From contig JAJTUP010000030.1 in assembly GCA_021399435.1 (NCBI GenBank), forward strand, positions 248,001 to 312,000: DNA of 64,000 bases, read 5' to 3'. Shown here in pieces: positions 34,391 to 44,135 of this stretch. How positions within the stretch are numbered: the stretch's first letter is position 1; each line of letters begins with the position of its first letter. The position numbers and the translations under genes were made by a program. Below the pieces are notes generated by a model. The model was not told where the DNA came from, did no database searches, and saw nothing but the letters and a program-made list of their open reading frames with translations. This DNA comes from Diaporthe sp. PMI_573 (lineage: Eukaryota > Ascomycota > Sordariomycetes > Diaporthales > Diaporthaceae).

Positions 34391-35596
34391 CTACCCAAAG
34401 ACCTTTAGGAACCCCCAGATGCCGAACCCGCTAAGCACGGGGATGGTGAGGTTGTCGTCCCACCCAAAAACATCAACGACCTCGCTGGCCGCAGCGGCGA
34501 AGCCAGACCACAGGCTCATGAGGCCCAGTGCCACGCCGCCGGAGACGGTCACCTCCTCGCGGCCCAGGCCGAGGGCAGCCGCGGCGGCGCGCGGGAGGCC
34601 CAGGGTCCCCCTGAACATGAAGCCCTCCTCATCGCCGGGCATGGGCCCGATGGTGGGGACCAACCAGCCCCAGAACCCCCAGGCCGTGACGACACCCACC
34701 AGGAACGCGGCGGACGAGCCCGCGAGGGACTTGCCGCGGCGGATGCGCGGGGTATACCGGCCGTAGAGGCGGCCGAACGTGCTGGCGGCGGTGTCGCACC
34801 AGCTCAGCAGCAGGACGGCCATGACGCCCACGTCCTTGGGGAGCCCGCCCAGGGCGAGCAGGGCGCCCAGGAGGTAAAAGACTACGCCGTTCCAACCATC
34901 GACCTCGCTCTCCCGCATGAAGGCGCCCAGCACGCGCGTGTAGAAGCGGTTGAAGGCAGGGTTGACGTGCCGGATGTAGTCGGTAGTGGCGATGGGGACC
35001 AGGAACCCGGCGAGCCAGGGCGTCACGGCCGTCGTCTGGGTCCCCGAGGCGTACAGCCACAGCACCAGGAAGCCGATGGACAGGTGCAGCAGCTTGCGGG
35101 GGACCTCGTGCTTGTGCACGAAGGTCCGCCAGTGCCGGTGGATGGGGATCAGGCCCAGCGGGCTCGGGCTGCGGCTGAAGTCGCGCCAGCTCCAGCCGCT
35201 GGCGGAGGGCGTGTGGGCGGAGCTCGGGGAGAGGTGTTTGTTGTTGGGGTCCGCCTTGCCGTTGGCTGTGGTGCCGTTTGGCAGGGCCTCGGGCTTGGTT
35301 GTTGCTGCTAGGGGTTTTTCTGTCTTGATGGCGGTCAGGCCGTTCACCCTAGCCGAGCCCAGTGGGCTCCTGCTCCTCGTGCGTGACCTCCTCAGGCCGT
35401 CCCGTGTGTTGTCCTCGTCTTCCGGGCTCTCCTGTACGGGCTGGGGCGTGGCCAGCCTCCTTCTCCTCGCGGCGGACCTGGTTGTGGGGCCGAAGTAGGA
35501 GGAGGCATCTTGTGAGGACTCGCGGTCGGAGGGCGTGGGGCTCGGGGAGATGACGCGCGGGGTGGCCGGGATGACGGGCTTTGTGCGGAAGGACAT
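34391..35596 (-). CDS. dgk1: CTP-dependent diacylglycerol kinase (Dgk1 family)
   Basis: A single exon of 401 residues from ATG 35596 (MSFRTKPVIPATPRVISPSP). Dgk1 uses CTP to phosphorylate diacylglycerol to phosphatidate in the ER and nuclear envelope, opposing the Pah1 phosphatase. The first about 160 residues are Ser/Arg/Pro-rich and probably disordered or regulatory. The membrane domain begins at HKHEVPRKLLHLSIGFLVLWLY, the family hallmark, and continues with WLAGFLVPIATTDYIRHVNPAFN, MRESEVDGWNGVVFYLLGALLAL, KDVGVMAVLLLSWCDTAASTFGRLYG, the GKSLAGSSAAFLVG block and C-terminal helices. The Gly-Lys-Ser-x-x-Gly-Ser/T-x-A motif is shared with dolichol kinase and CDP-DAG synthase relatives. An upstream in-frame extension to 35884 is open but looks like leader sequence. 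Dolichol kinase is the main alternative, but the size and the HEVPRK block favour Dgk1. Confidence 0.87.
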   Translation of the reverse strand: MSFRTKPVIPATPRVISPSPTPSDRESSQDASSYFGPTTRSAARRRRLATPQPVQESPEDEDNTRDGLRRSRTRSRSPLGSARVNGLTAIKTEKPLAATTKPEALPNGTTANGKADPNNKHLSPSSAHTPSASGWSWRDFSRSPSPLGLIPIHRHWRTFVHKHEVPRKLLHLSIGFLVLWLYASGTQTTAVTPWLAGFLVPIATTDYIRHVNPAFNRFYTRVLGAFMRESEVDGWNGVVFYLLGALLALGGLPKDVGVMAVLLLSWCDTAASTFGRLYGRYTPRIRRGKSLAGSSAAFLVGVVTAWGFWGWLVPTIGPMPGDEEGFMFRGTLGLPRAAAAALGLGREEVTVSGGVALGLMSLWSGFAAAASEVVDVFGWDDNLTIPVLSGFGIWGFLKVFG

Positions 35597-37432
35597 GATG
35601 TCGTCGGTGGCGGCGGAGGAGGGGAATGGAGGTAGGGCGGGGAGGGCGAGGGCGAGGGTGCCGGAGAAGAGGGGCCGGAGGACGTGCAGGCGGTCGAAGG
35701 GCCAGAACAACAACAGAGGAAAAGGATGAGGAGAATAGTCGTCGTCTGGGTGGTGGTGGGAGCGGGAGCGTCTGCCTCGTCTGCTGGACCCGCGTGCTGC
35801 TGCTGCGTCTGCGTCGGCGGCGTGTTCGGAAGCTGCGGTGTGGTGCTGGTGCGGGCGGTGGAGCAGGGCCGCTACACCTTGCATAGGATCCAGGGTGAGA
35901 TGATTGTTTTATGCGGCTGAGCGTCGTGACTCGGCCGCATGTTTACTGAGCAAAGGGCAAAAGGGGAGGGGGGGGAGATATAGAAGAACCAACGGGCAAG
36001 GTTGAAAATGAAAAATGTGGTAAGCAGGATGCGGTTGTGCCGGAGAGAGCGGCCTCGCTCAAGGGCCCGATTGTGTGTCGTTTCGGTGCAAGCGTGCGTT
36101 GGTGCACCGGACGGAAAAGCCCAGTCCACAAAAATCCTGGAGTCCGCACTCTCGGTCACTGGTAGAGCGGGTAGTGAGCAGCACGTTGGACCACGATCAG
36201 GAATTGGGAAGGACGGAGATGGGAGAGAATGACGCTCCGTTCCGTCCGTCTCCCTGTCTCACTCTGTCGCTCTGTTCTCTGGCCTGGCCTGTGCACGCGA
36301 CCATCAGACTGCCTTTGAAGAAAAAAAACAGGGTTCTGCCGAGAGCCAGACACGCCAGAACAGCGAGATTGGACGAATTACAGGCATGTGACGGACCACT
36401 GCTTCTTTCAACCACCACGCTGCTTTTTTGTCTCTGCATCTGCCACGACAAAATTAAACACTTCTTTAGCAGCTGATAAATCAGTCGACATGTGGTCTGT
36501 CTGATAATATGTCTCTTTTTCTCTTCAACGTGCTGTATCCGCAGTGTTGCAGGGGAACTCTTCCCGGGTGGCAGCCAAGTTGTGGTCTGCCCGACGAGGT
36601 GGCTTATCTTGCCTGCTGCGTCACCAGGAACAGAAAACTGATATCTATTTTTGTCACTTCAGAATATGGATGTGCTATGCACGTCTTCAGGTTCTATGAA
36701 ACGAAACATCTGTTTGGATCGGCCGCCGGCTCATCTTCAGCAGTGGAGGGTGTCCGGCTTTGCTTATAGGTCGGACAGGCCGCTCCGATTAGCCCGAGAA
36801 CCCGCATCCAGCACAATGGATCAAGGAACTGTTTCGGCTGCGATCCTACGAGAAACGTCACTCGGCCTGCCTGCCTGCAGGATAGATAGTACTCGAAGCG
36901 TCCGACAGCGAAACAGCCAGCATGCCTTAAACTTGGAATCGGCATTGGCACCAACATGCTGTGCTGTGCGAACAAGGTATCTTCATGACGTCTTGCCCAT
37001 TTCGTTGCCAATCATATAGTCTAGATACCAAGTTTACCAAGTCTACCAGCGCTTGATGCCTTGCATCTCGACGATCTATCGATCCCCGATTCGCGCCAAG
37101 GGTCCGGTCTAGGCAAGCCAGGCAGGCCAGGCAGGCCAGGCCCAGACCCGACGCTCCGATGCTGGTTCATTGTGTGACCTGGGTTAGGGTCCTCGACGCA
37201 GCGATAAGATTAGATAGCGATAACCTTAATTATTTTTCGGGGATTGGCGACATCAAGTCAATCTTCCGCGACAGGTGAAGGCGCAGACTCGGATTGCGAC
37301 CAATTTTGCTCTGCTGAGCCGGTTCCCAGAGCAGTGTCCAGTCCACCCCTTCCGCCAGATAATCGCCGCCCGATTCCCAGAAATCCCAGTAAGGGACTGA
37401 TCTCGACTGACCGTTCCACTGGCCAACCCACG
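35597..37432. other. intergenic region between divergent dgk1 and spb4
   Basis: About 1.8 kb containing both promoters. A 9-bp tandem tract (GCCAGGCAG, three units) is at 37115-37142. No gene is supported; the open frames are short and lack domains. Confidence 0.5.
37115..37142 (+). repeat. 9-bp tandem repeat
   Basis: Three near-perfect GCCAGGCAG units about 290 bp upstream of the spb4 start codon. Confidence 0.7.
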
Positions 37433-39373
37433 ATGGCTCCAAGGGCGGCAGCCAAGGACAAGAAGGATGCCCGCGCGTGGGAGGGCCTGACGCCGCCCCT
37501 CGCCGAATGGATCCTCGACGCCATCAAGAGCAACGGCTGGGGCGCGCGCATGACCCCCGTCCAGGCAGCCACGATCCCGCTCTTCCGGAGGAACACCGAC
37601 GTCGTCGTTGAGGCCGTCACCGGCAGCGGCAAGACCCTCGCCTTCCTCATCCCCGTCATCGACAAGATCCTCCGCTCCGACGAGTCGCGGAAGCTGCACA
37701 ACGTCACCGGCGTCATCGTCAGCCCGACCAGGGAACTGGCCACACAGATACACGACGTCCTCACCAACCACATCCTCCCCTTCCACCAGCCGTCCGCCGA
37801 CCTACTGCCGATTCTTAAAGATGACGATGACACCAAGAGGTCGGCGAGCAGCGAGCCCCTGGTGGTCCCGCAGTTACTCATATCTGGCACCACAAAGCCA
37901 CGCGCCGACCTCTCCTACTTCGTGCGAAAGTCACCCAATCTCCTCATCGCGACACCCGGTCGTCTCGCGGAACTGCTGTCTTCTCCACTTGTCAAGACAT
38001 CGAATTTGGAGGTGCTAGTCTTGGACGAGGCGGACCGACTGTTGGATCTCGGCTTCAAAGAACAATTGAACACGATACTCGGATACCTGCCGAAACAGAG
38101 ACGAACAGGGCTGTTCAGCGCGTCAATGAGCGAGGCTGTCTCGGAACTGATCAGGACGGGGCTCCGGAATCCCCAGAGGATTGTCGTCACAGTGAAGAAC
38201 CTGAAGGACGGCGGAATAATAGAAGAGAGGAAAACGCCCGCCTCCTTACAGATGACCTACCTCGTCACAAAAGCATCCCACAAATTCCTCGCCCTCGGGC
38301 AACTCCTAGAGAAGCTCGACCCCCGCCCCCAAAAGACCATCCTCTTCCTCAACACGTGCGACTCAGTCAAGTACTTCTTCAAGGTCCTGCCGGCAATAAT
38401 GCCCCCGGGCTTCAAACTCCTCCGCCTCCACGGGAAGCTCGACCCGTCCACCCGCGAGAAGAACTTCAGCCAGTTCCTCGCCTCGTCATCCCCCACCGTC
38501 CTCCTCTGCACGGACGTCGCGGCCCGCGGCCTCGACATCCCCCAGGTCGACCTGGTCGTCCAGGACCCACCCCAGGACCCAAAGACCTACATCCACCGCG
38601 CGGGCCGAGCAGGGCGGGCAGGGAGGAGGGGGTTAGCGGTCGTAATGCTCCAGCCGGGGAGGGAGGAGGACTTCATCCCCTTCCTGGAGATCCGCAAGAC
38701 CCCCGCCCAGCCCCTGACCTCCCCAGAGATCAGCGTGACAGATGCAGAGGCCGAGGCGGCATCGTCCCGCATCCGCGCGCAGGCGCTGGCGGACCGCGAG
38801 GTCCTCGACCTCTCGTACCGCGCCTTTCCCAGTTTTGTCAGGAGCTACTCCGAGCACCGCGCCGCGTCCATCTTCCGCGTGGCAGACCTGGACTGGGCGG
38901 ACCTGGCGCGGCAGTACGGGCTCGTGGCTCTCCCGCGGATGGCGGAGCTGCGCAACGTCCAGGGCTTGGACCGCACCCTCGGCCTGGGTATCGACGTCGG
39001 GAGGATCGCGTACAAGGACCCCGCCAAAGAGCAAAAGCGGCAGGCCGAGGCCGCTGCGCACAGGGCCGCCGTGGACAGCGGGGAGGCCGCCGCGGCGAAG
39101 GAGAGGCGGGTCGCTCAGAGGGCGAGGAATGCCCCCTGGAGCGGGAAAGTTGAGAAGGAGGGGACGAGGACTAGGCGGCGGGAGCGGAAGGAGGTGAGGA
39201 GGGAGGCTGCGAGGTTGGCTGGGCTTACGGATAAGGAGAAGGAGGAGCAGAAGGCGCTGGAGGAGATGCTTGCCACGGTTCGGGAGCAGGTCCGGCGGGA
39301 GACTGCTGGGGCTAAGGCTGGGGCGGGGGCAAAGAGGAAGGGGGGGGATGCCTTTGAGGGGTTTGATGATTGA
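37433..39373 (+). CDS. spb4: ATP-dependent rRNA helicase Spb4
   Basis: A single exon of 646 residues from ATG 37433 (MAPRAAAKDKKDARAWEGL). Spb4 is the nucleolar DEAD-box helicase needed for 25S/27S rRNA maturation in pre-60S particles. Motifs in order: Q motif WEGLTPPLAEWIL...MTPVQ (16-44), motif I AVTGSGKT (61-68), Ia PTRELATQ (98-105), TPGRL, motif II DEAD (198-201), motif III SAS (229-231, where SAT is commoner), then CTDVAARGLDIPQVDLV and the HRAGRAGRAGR motif VI. A Spb4-type C-terminal domain follows (FPSFVRSYSEHRAASIFRVADLDW, LARQYGLVALPRM) with the terminal APWSGKVEKE and a Lys/Arg/Glu coiled-coil tail. Length fits the family (about 600-650). The frame is open to 37244 without a better start. 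Array C of the 15-bp repeat begins about 175 bp after the stop. Confidence 0.93.
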   Translation: MAPRAAAKDKKDARAWEGLTPPLAEWILDAIKSNGWGARMTPVQAATIPLFRRNTDVVVEAVTGSGKTLAFLIPVIDKILRSDESRKLHNVTGVIVSPTRELATQIHDVLTNHILPFHQPSADLLPILKDDDDTKRSASSEPLVVPQLLISGTTKPRADLSYFVRKSPNLLIATPGRLAELLSSPLVKTSNLEVLVLDEADRLLDLGFKEQLNTILGYLPKQRRTGLFSASMSEAVSELIRTGLRNPQRIVVTVKNLKDGGIIEERKTPASLQMTYLVTKASHKFLALGQLLEKLDPRPQKTILFLNTCDSVKYFFKVLPAIMPPGFKLLRLHGKLDPSTREKNFSQFLASSSPTVLLCTDVAARGLDIPQVDLVVQDPPQDPKTYIHRAGRAGRAGRRGLAVVMLQPGREEDFIPFLEIRKTPAQPLTSPEISVTDAEAEAASSRIRAQALADREVLDLSYRAFPSFVRSYSEHRAASIFRVADLDWADLARQYGLVALPRMAELRNVQGLDRTLGLGIDVGRIAYKDPAKEQKRQAEAAAHRAAVDSGEAAAAKERRVAQRARNAPWSGKVEKEGTRTRRRERKEVRREAARLAGLTDKEKEEQKALEEMLATVREQVRRETAGAKAGAGAKRKGGDAFEGFDD

Positions 39374-39546
39374 ATAAACAAGTACAATGTTGAGCTTGAA
39401 TTGACTGCTGGAATGGACTGATACCCGTTTACTGGAGAGGCTCGTGGGATATGGTAGACAATGTGCGGTGTCAATCATGCGAGGCTCCGCCGTCCTTTCA
39501 TGGTATCCTGCCCAGGTTAGCAGTGACACTCCGCAGGCTCGTTCAA

Positions 39547-39962
39547 CAGCCGAGTATTCCACAGGAAGTTATTCTTTCCGAGACTCTTCCTATGGGGGTT
39601 ATCCCTCGGGAAGGATTCCTGTTAGAGCTTTGTCTATACGAGGGCGGCTCATAGTAGGGCATCCTACAGGAGAATATCTCATAGGAGGGTATCCCAGTCG
39701 AAGTTATCCCATAGGAAGGTATCCCATAGGAGGTTGTTTTATAGGAAATGACCCTATAAAAGGTCATGCCATAGGAGGCTACCCCATAGAAGGTTGCCTT
39801 GTAGGAATCCCGCAGGGGATCCTACTGGAATTTATTACATAGGAGGTTAGTATACAGGAAATTATTATACAAGAGGTTTTGGTACAGGAGGTTGTCATTT
39901 AAGAGGTCATTGGGTGTGAGGACTACTCTATAGGAGATTGTCTTCCTATAGGATCCCTGTCA
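39547..39962 (+). repeat. degenerate 15-bp tandem array C
   Basis: About 27 units, consensus TATCCCATAGGAGGT on the plus strand, with the clearest copies at 39670-39780. It lies between spb4 and the unknown three-exon gene, both of which end toward it. Within it, 39629-39647 carries the words GAGCTTTG and TCTATACGAG, which also occur next to each other at the left of array A (10826-10842) in a different order. The full 39-bp core is not present. Confidence 0.8.
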
Positions 39963-40041
39963 GATTCTCCCTACTCCAACTTCAGTCGACGTATTGTTGT
40001 CGGCCGCTTCAGGTTTTGTTCCTGAGTCTCGTATTTAGGAT

Positions 40042-40871
40042 CTATTCGGTTTCCTCGTACTCGAAAGGCGAGGGGACGGGAACTCCATCCTTGTCGCATG
40101 AGATGTTGTTGCCCTCTTGGTCGATGTAGTAGTGTCCGGTGCCCCAAGCATTCGGCTGGACGTCTGGCTGCATGTTTTCAAGTCAGATGTCAGCGACGGT
40201 GATGATAGTATCGAGTAAAAAATTTGCGAGTCAATTGAAGTAGTTCTAGACAAAACATACCCTCCAAACCTCGGCTGGAGCCTCGTCATCATTGGCCGCA
40301 CCATTCTCGGTCTCGGATGAAGCCTCAACGAGGGGCTTTCCGTACTTGGCTTTGTAGTGGTTCAGGATATCGACGAGGGTCGGCTCGGTAGTACCAAAGT
40401 CGTGCTCGGTGCCTACGACTGGAAGACGGCGGTCACCCTCAACCAGGTCGACTGTGACGGCTGACCTGTAATGGCCGTCCGAGGTTCGCCGGAAACCGAT
40501 GTGGAAGGTCATGCCGGCCTCCATGGATGTTGTGGTTCTTCCCTCGCCGTGCATGTCTAGGCATGATAGAGTTAGTAAAGTAAACATTGATGTTGCGGGA
40601 ACAAATAGTGCACAGCTTTGCTCTCCCAGATCGTTTGCTTCACTGGCAGTAACGATTCCTCCCTATAGCGTATCTGGGAGGCATAGAACTGCTCCAAGAT
40701 TGCGACTCGAAAGATCATGGGTGGGGAGGGACTTCTCTTACAGTTCCAGTTGACGTTCCATGACACTGCAGTGACATCTGCAGAGGCTTCCGCTATGAAC
40801 TGATGAAGCCAACGCTCAGAGCGTTTGGGAAGCTTGTAGGCTTGAAGGTTCTTTACGTTCCTCGTCCCCAT
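40042..40871 (-). CDS. hypothetical three-exon protein
   Basis: Exons 40871-40742, 40556-40261 and 40167-40042 join across introns of 185 and 93 nt to give 183 residues. Intron 1 has a GTAAGA donor, a perfect TACTAAC branch site and a CCTAG acceptor; intron 2 has GTATGT, a CTGAC branch and a GCAG acceptor. The frame is kept throughout, which strongly supports the structure. I do not recognise the family. Exon 2 looks like a compact alpha/beta domain (GMTFHIGFRR...HYRSAVTVDLVEGDRRLPVVG, then TLVDILNHYKAKYGKPLVE) followed by an acidic linker, and exon 3 is AWGTGHYYIDQEGNNISCD...FEYEETE. There is no signal peptide or membrane segment. It is enclosed by arrays C and D of the 15-bp repeat in opposite orientations. 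Translation could also start at the internal ATG in exon 2. Confidence 0.6.
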
Positions 40872-42296
40872 CTTGCGTCGATGGAAGGTCGGTCGGTCTT
40901 TAGGAAGAAATGGGAAGGATGTGCGAAGCCCACTCTGAAGTTTGGGTTAAAAGGCGTGGGCCGTCAAGTTGTCTGCAGTGGTGGCAGACGGCAGTGAATG
41001 TGAACATTCACGCGTTTGATAGCATTGGTAACTAAGATTGGCAAACGGCAAACGAAAGTCAACAGGACCAACTACTACAGTAACCTCCTACGTGTAACTT
41101 CTCACAGCATGAACTCTCACAGGATTCACTACTATTCTCCGCAGGATACTCCCTTGTGGGAAACCCTCTGTTGGAAAGGTCCTTTCTTAGGAAGACCTCC
41201 AATGGAATCAACTCCTGTAGAATAACCTCCTTCTGAATAAACACTTATGGAGTGTCCAATGGAACGGCTTCCTAACTACTACTTACAGACAAACAGTAGT
41301 AGTTGGTCGATTTGAACATCCTCAAGAAATGTCACAGCATTCACTCAAGCTATTCGCTGCCAGAAAACGAAAATGTAGTCTCTAAAGGCTGTCCTTCGAG
41401 GCACTCCAATTTTACATGCTCATTGTCAACGATGGACCCACACTCCTCGAGTGTTTCGGATCGTCCTCCACAGCTTGCCCCCTTGTGCCATTACCTTGCC
41501 CTGTATCTTGTTTGCCATTATACAAAAAGATGTCAGTCGGGGCAGCAAGTACCCATTGGCGCTCGGACGCCCCAAGAAATAGACGGTGCCTGCGCGAAGC
41601 TCTCGTTCTGCCATGCCGTCAATGCCCCCGAGGTGAGAGAGAAGATGAGCAAAGTACCAATAGTCTGATTGGAATCTTTTGATCCAATTCAACAGCATTT
41701 GTAAATTGAGAGCCCAGAAAAACAATCGAATCACGCAAGGTTTTCAGATGGATTTGTAGCTCCTGAGTGATCTGAAGTTGTTTGCAAACTTTCAAAATGG
41801 TTCCGTTGGCAGATTAAGTGTAAGTGAATTTGAGTCGAGCTGCTCAATCGTCGAAGGCTGGCCAGTCACTCACTACTTTTCCAACACATAAGTGGAAGGG
41901 AGCGGTGTTTGCCATAAACAGTGACCAACACTGCACTTTTGAACTTCAGTCACACTTTGAGGTGACTGTTTATGCTTGTTGTACCGCATTGACCGACTGT
42001 TTACAATCACTGACCGCATTCAACGTGCACCGAGGCGCTAGTGCCCACACTTCCCACCATTTAAACCTTGGCTCTGCTGTCTTTTCAACACCTGCACCCT
42101 TCATTCAAGACCGTCCTCTTACACAGAAGGTAGCAACGCTCAACCTCGACTGACGCACCCAACCCAGCTACCTCGTCCCTGGATCTTCTCTCGTAACACA
42201 CATCGAGAGTCTTCCCCGACAACATTTCTATTTTCCCCTCAGCACTTCCACGACTTGACTGCCATTCCTTCTGCAAACCACCACAGATCTTTCAAG
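40872..42296. other. intergenic region carrying array D
   Basis: It contains array D (41077-41255), a near-palindrome GTGAATGT-GA-ACATTCAC at 40994-41011, and the upstream leader of the kinase-like gene. No gene is supported at 41260-42290, although frames of about 100-120 codons exist. Confidence 0.45.
41077..41255 (-). repeat. degenerate 15-bp tandem array D
   Basis: About 11 badly degraded units. The plus strand reads CCTCCTACGTGTAAC, TCTCACAGGATTCAC, CCGCAGGATACTCCC, TTAGGAAGACCTCCA and GTAGAATAACCTCCT, the same orientation as array A and opposite to array C. This is the most decayed of the four arrays. Confidence 0.65.
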
Positions 42297-44135
42297 ATGG
42301 CTGGCAATGCAGATCTCCTCCCCAACTACGCCCCTGGAACGGAGCTAATGCTCGTGGTTGATGAAGCCAACGAACCTTTCCCTCGAGAGCTCCACATCAC
42401 CATCGCCAGGGAAATCACCACGACGATGTCGCCCGTGTTAGAGGTCACATACACAGACGACTCGGGCGCTGCGACCAAGAGAGCCGTCCTCAAACTGTTC
42501 GACCGCCGCCTTGGTTCATCGCTGCGCAAAGTGGACACCATGAAGGACCCACCCGAGAGGGAGTACTTGCCCGCCACTCCCGAGACAGAAAAGGCCTATC
42601 GAAGCTATGTCCAGAGCGGAAAGGCATCCGAGTTGTGGGACGAGATCAAGGCCGACATGGAAGAGCTGGTCACGCTGGGATATCCGGAGCAATACTATGA
42701 ACCTACGGAAGAGGGCTTGGTGAGGTATGAGGGCGCCCTGCAGCACACGATCCAGTACTATTTCCGCGACGAGATTGCGGCGTACGACAAGCTTGCACAC
42801 ATGCAAGGAGACTGCATCCCTCGTATGCTGGCGCATGTGCACCTCCCCTTGACCCCTTCATCGGAGACGGACGACACAGTCGAGAACGATATTGAGAACG
42901 AGGATGAGAACTGGGTCAAGAACAATGGTGAAAACAAGGTCGACAGCAAGGTCGAGAACGTCGCCGAGATCCAATTCGAGAGGATGAAGGAGCAGGCCGA
43001 TGGCAAGGACAACGACGAGTTCGACATCATTCTCACCAAGATCGACGAGGCAGAAAGCTGGAGTCCTCCCCTCCCGAGTCCGATCTCCAGCACCCCTTCC
43101 ACATCCTCGAGTAGGGTACCTTCGTTGAGCTACAGTATCAGCACCATTGAGGAAGAGATCGAGGACACGGCCGAGGAAAAACCCAAGGACACGGTCAATC
43201 GCAAATTTGTGCACAACGCCATGGACAATGTCAGCGACAAGTTCGACGGCTCCATTTCAAGCACGATGGATGAGACAGACAGCAGCTATTCTTCAAGCCT
43301 AGCTGCGAGCTCCAGCGCTGGTTCCACGACTTCGAGTAGGGCCTCTTCCTCAAGCTTTAACTTCAGCGACATCGAGACAGACAGCACGAGTCCTTCAAAC
43401 TCGAGTGCGAGCTCAAGAGTCGCTTCCTTGACGTCGAAAAGGGCCACTTCGCCAACCTTCGATGTCAACGATATCGAGAGCAAGACGGAGAACTCCACGA
43501 CTCCGAGTCGTAGCTGTTCGTCAAGCTCCAGTGTCGACAGCGAGATTGTGAGCCAGGTGGAGGACAAGAACGAGTGCGAGGCCGAAGTCAAGATCAATCA
43601 CAACATTGAGGACACTGCCGAAGAGAAGGACGACGACAGCCCGTTTTTGAGAGTAAATGGAGTTCTCCTCGAATACGTCTCGGGCACGCCACTGTCTGAT
43701 TTCGAGGACTGCTGTCCTCCTATCGAGACCCAAAAGTGGAGCAGCATCTTACAGGATGTTGTGAACACGGCGGAAAAGATCAACCGCGCTGGTGTGCTCA
43801 TGAAGGACTGCAGATCAGGCAACGTGCTCCTGAGAACAGAGACTTGGCAGCCGGTCTTTGTTGATTTCGCTCACTCCTCTGTCGGAGATTTTGATGACGA
43901 AGAGGCGGAATTTGGCGCATCCGTCTGCTACCGGGGCAACCCCGTCTGTGTTGTTCGCTCTTTGGTTAGTCTGGGCCACTCAAGGGGAGGCGTGAAGTTC
44001 AACTTGACTTATCCTGATTACCACGATTTGGTACGAAAAGACGACTCTGACTCGCGAGAAGACGACTGCGATTTCGGAGAAGTCGACTCTGATTCTAGCA
44101 CTCGACTCCCCCGTCATCGGTCTCGGGAAAATTGA
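42297..44135 (+). CDS. protein-kinase-fold protein with a large Ser/Thr/acidic insertion
   Basis: A single exon of 612 residues from ATG 42297. The N-lobe (residues 1-185) ends a strand with RAVLKLFDRR, where the Lys (about 65) is in the position of the ATP-anchoring lysine, then runs through long helices to AAYDKLAHMQGDCIPRMLAHVHL. Residues about 185-450 are a low-complexity insertion: an Asn/Glu/Asp/Lys region with VEN-like repeats (VENDIENEDEN, VDSKVENVAE), then Ser/Thr-rich segments with repeated TSSRASSSS-type and DIE-S/T phrases. The kinase fold resumes at LRVNGVLLEYVSGTPLSDF, followed by the catalytic loop LMKDCRSGNVLL (HRD replaced by KDC, with the Asp and Asn kept) and VDFAHSS (DFG becomes DFA). 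It resembles fungal PKc-like/APH-like families, with probable but unproven activity. The C-terminus is Asp/Ser/Arg-rich. An unrecognised intron near 43960 is possible. Confidence 0.7.
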   Translation: MAGNADLLPNYAPGTELMLVVDEANEPFPRELHITIAREITTTMSPVLEVTYTDDSGAATKRAVLKLFDRRLGSSLRKVDTMKDPPEREYLPATPETEKAYRSYVQSGKASELWDEIKADMEELVTLGYPEQYYEPTEEGLVRYEGALQHTIQYYFRDEIAAYDKLAHMQGDCIPRMLAHVHLPLTPSSETDDTVENDIENEDENWVKNNGENKVDSKVENVAEIQFERMKEQADGKDNDEFDIILTKIDEAESWSPPLPSPISSTPSTSSSRVPSLSYSISTIEEEIEDTAEEKPKDTVNRKFVHNAMDNVSDKFDGSISSTMDETDSSYSSSLAASSSAGSTTSSRASSSSFNFSDIETDSTSPSNSSASSRVASLTSKRATSPTFDVNDIESKTENSTTPSRSCSSSSSVDSEIVSQVEDKNECEAEVKINHNIEDTAEEKDDDSPFLRVNGVLLEYVSGTPLSDFEDCCPPIETQKWSSILQDVVNTAEKINRAGVLMKDCRSGNVLLRTETWQPVFVDFAHSSVGDFDDEEAEFGASVCYRGNPVCVVRSLVSLGHSRGGVKFNLTYPDYHDLVRKDDSDSREDDCDFGEVDSDSSTRLPRHRSREN

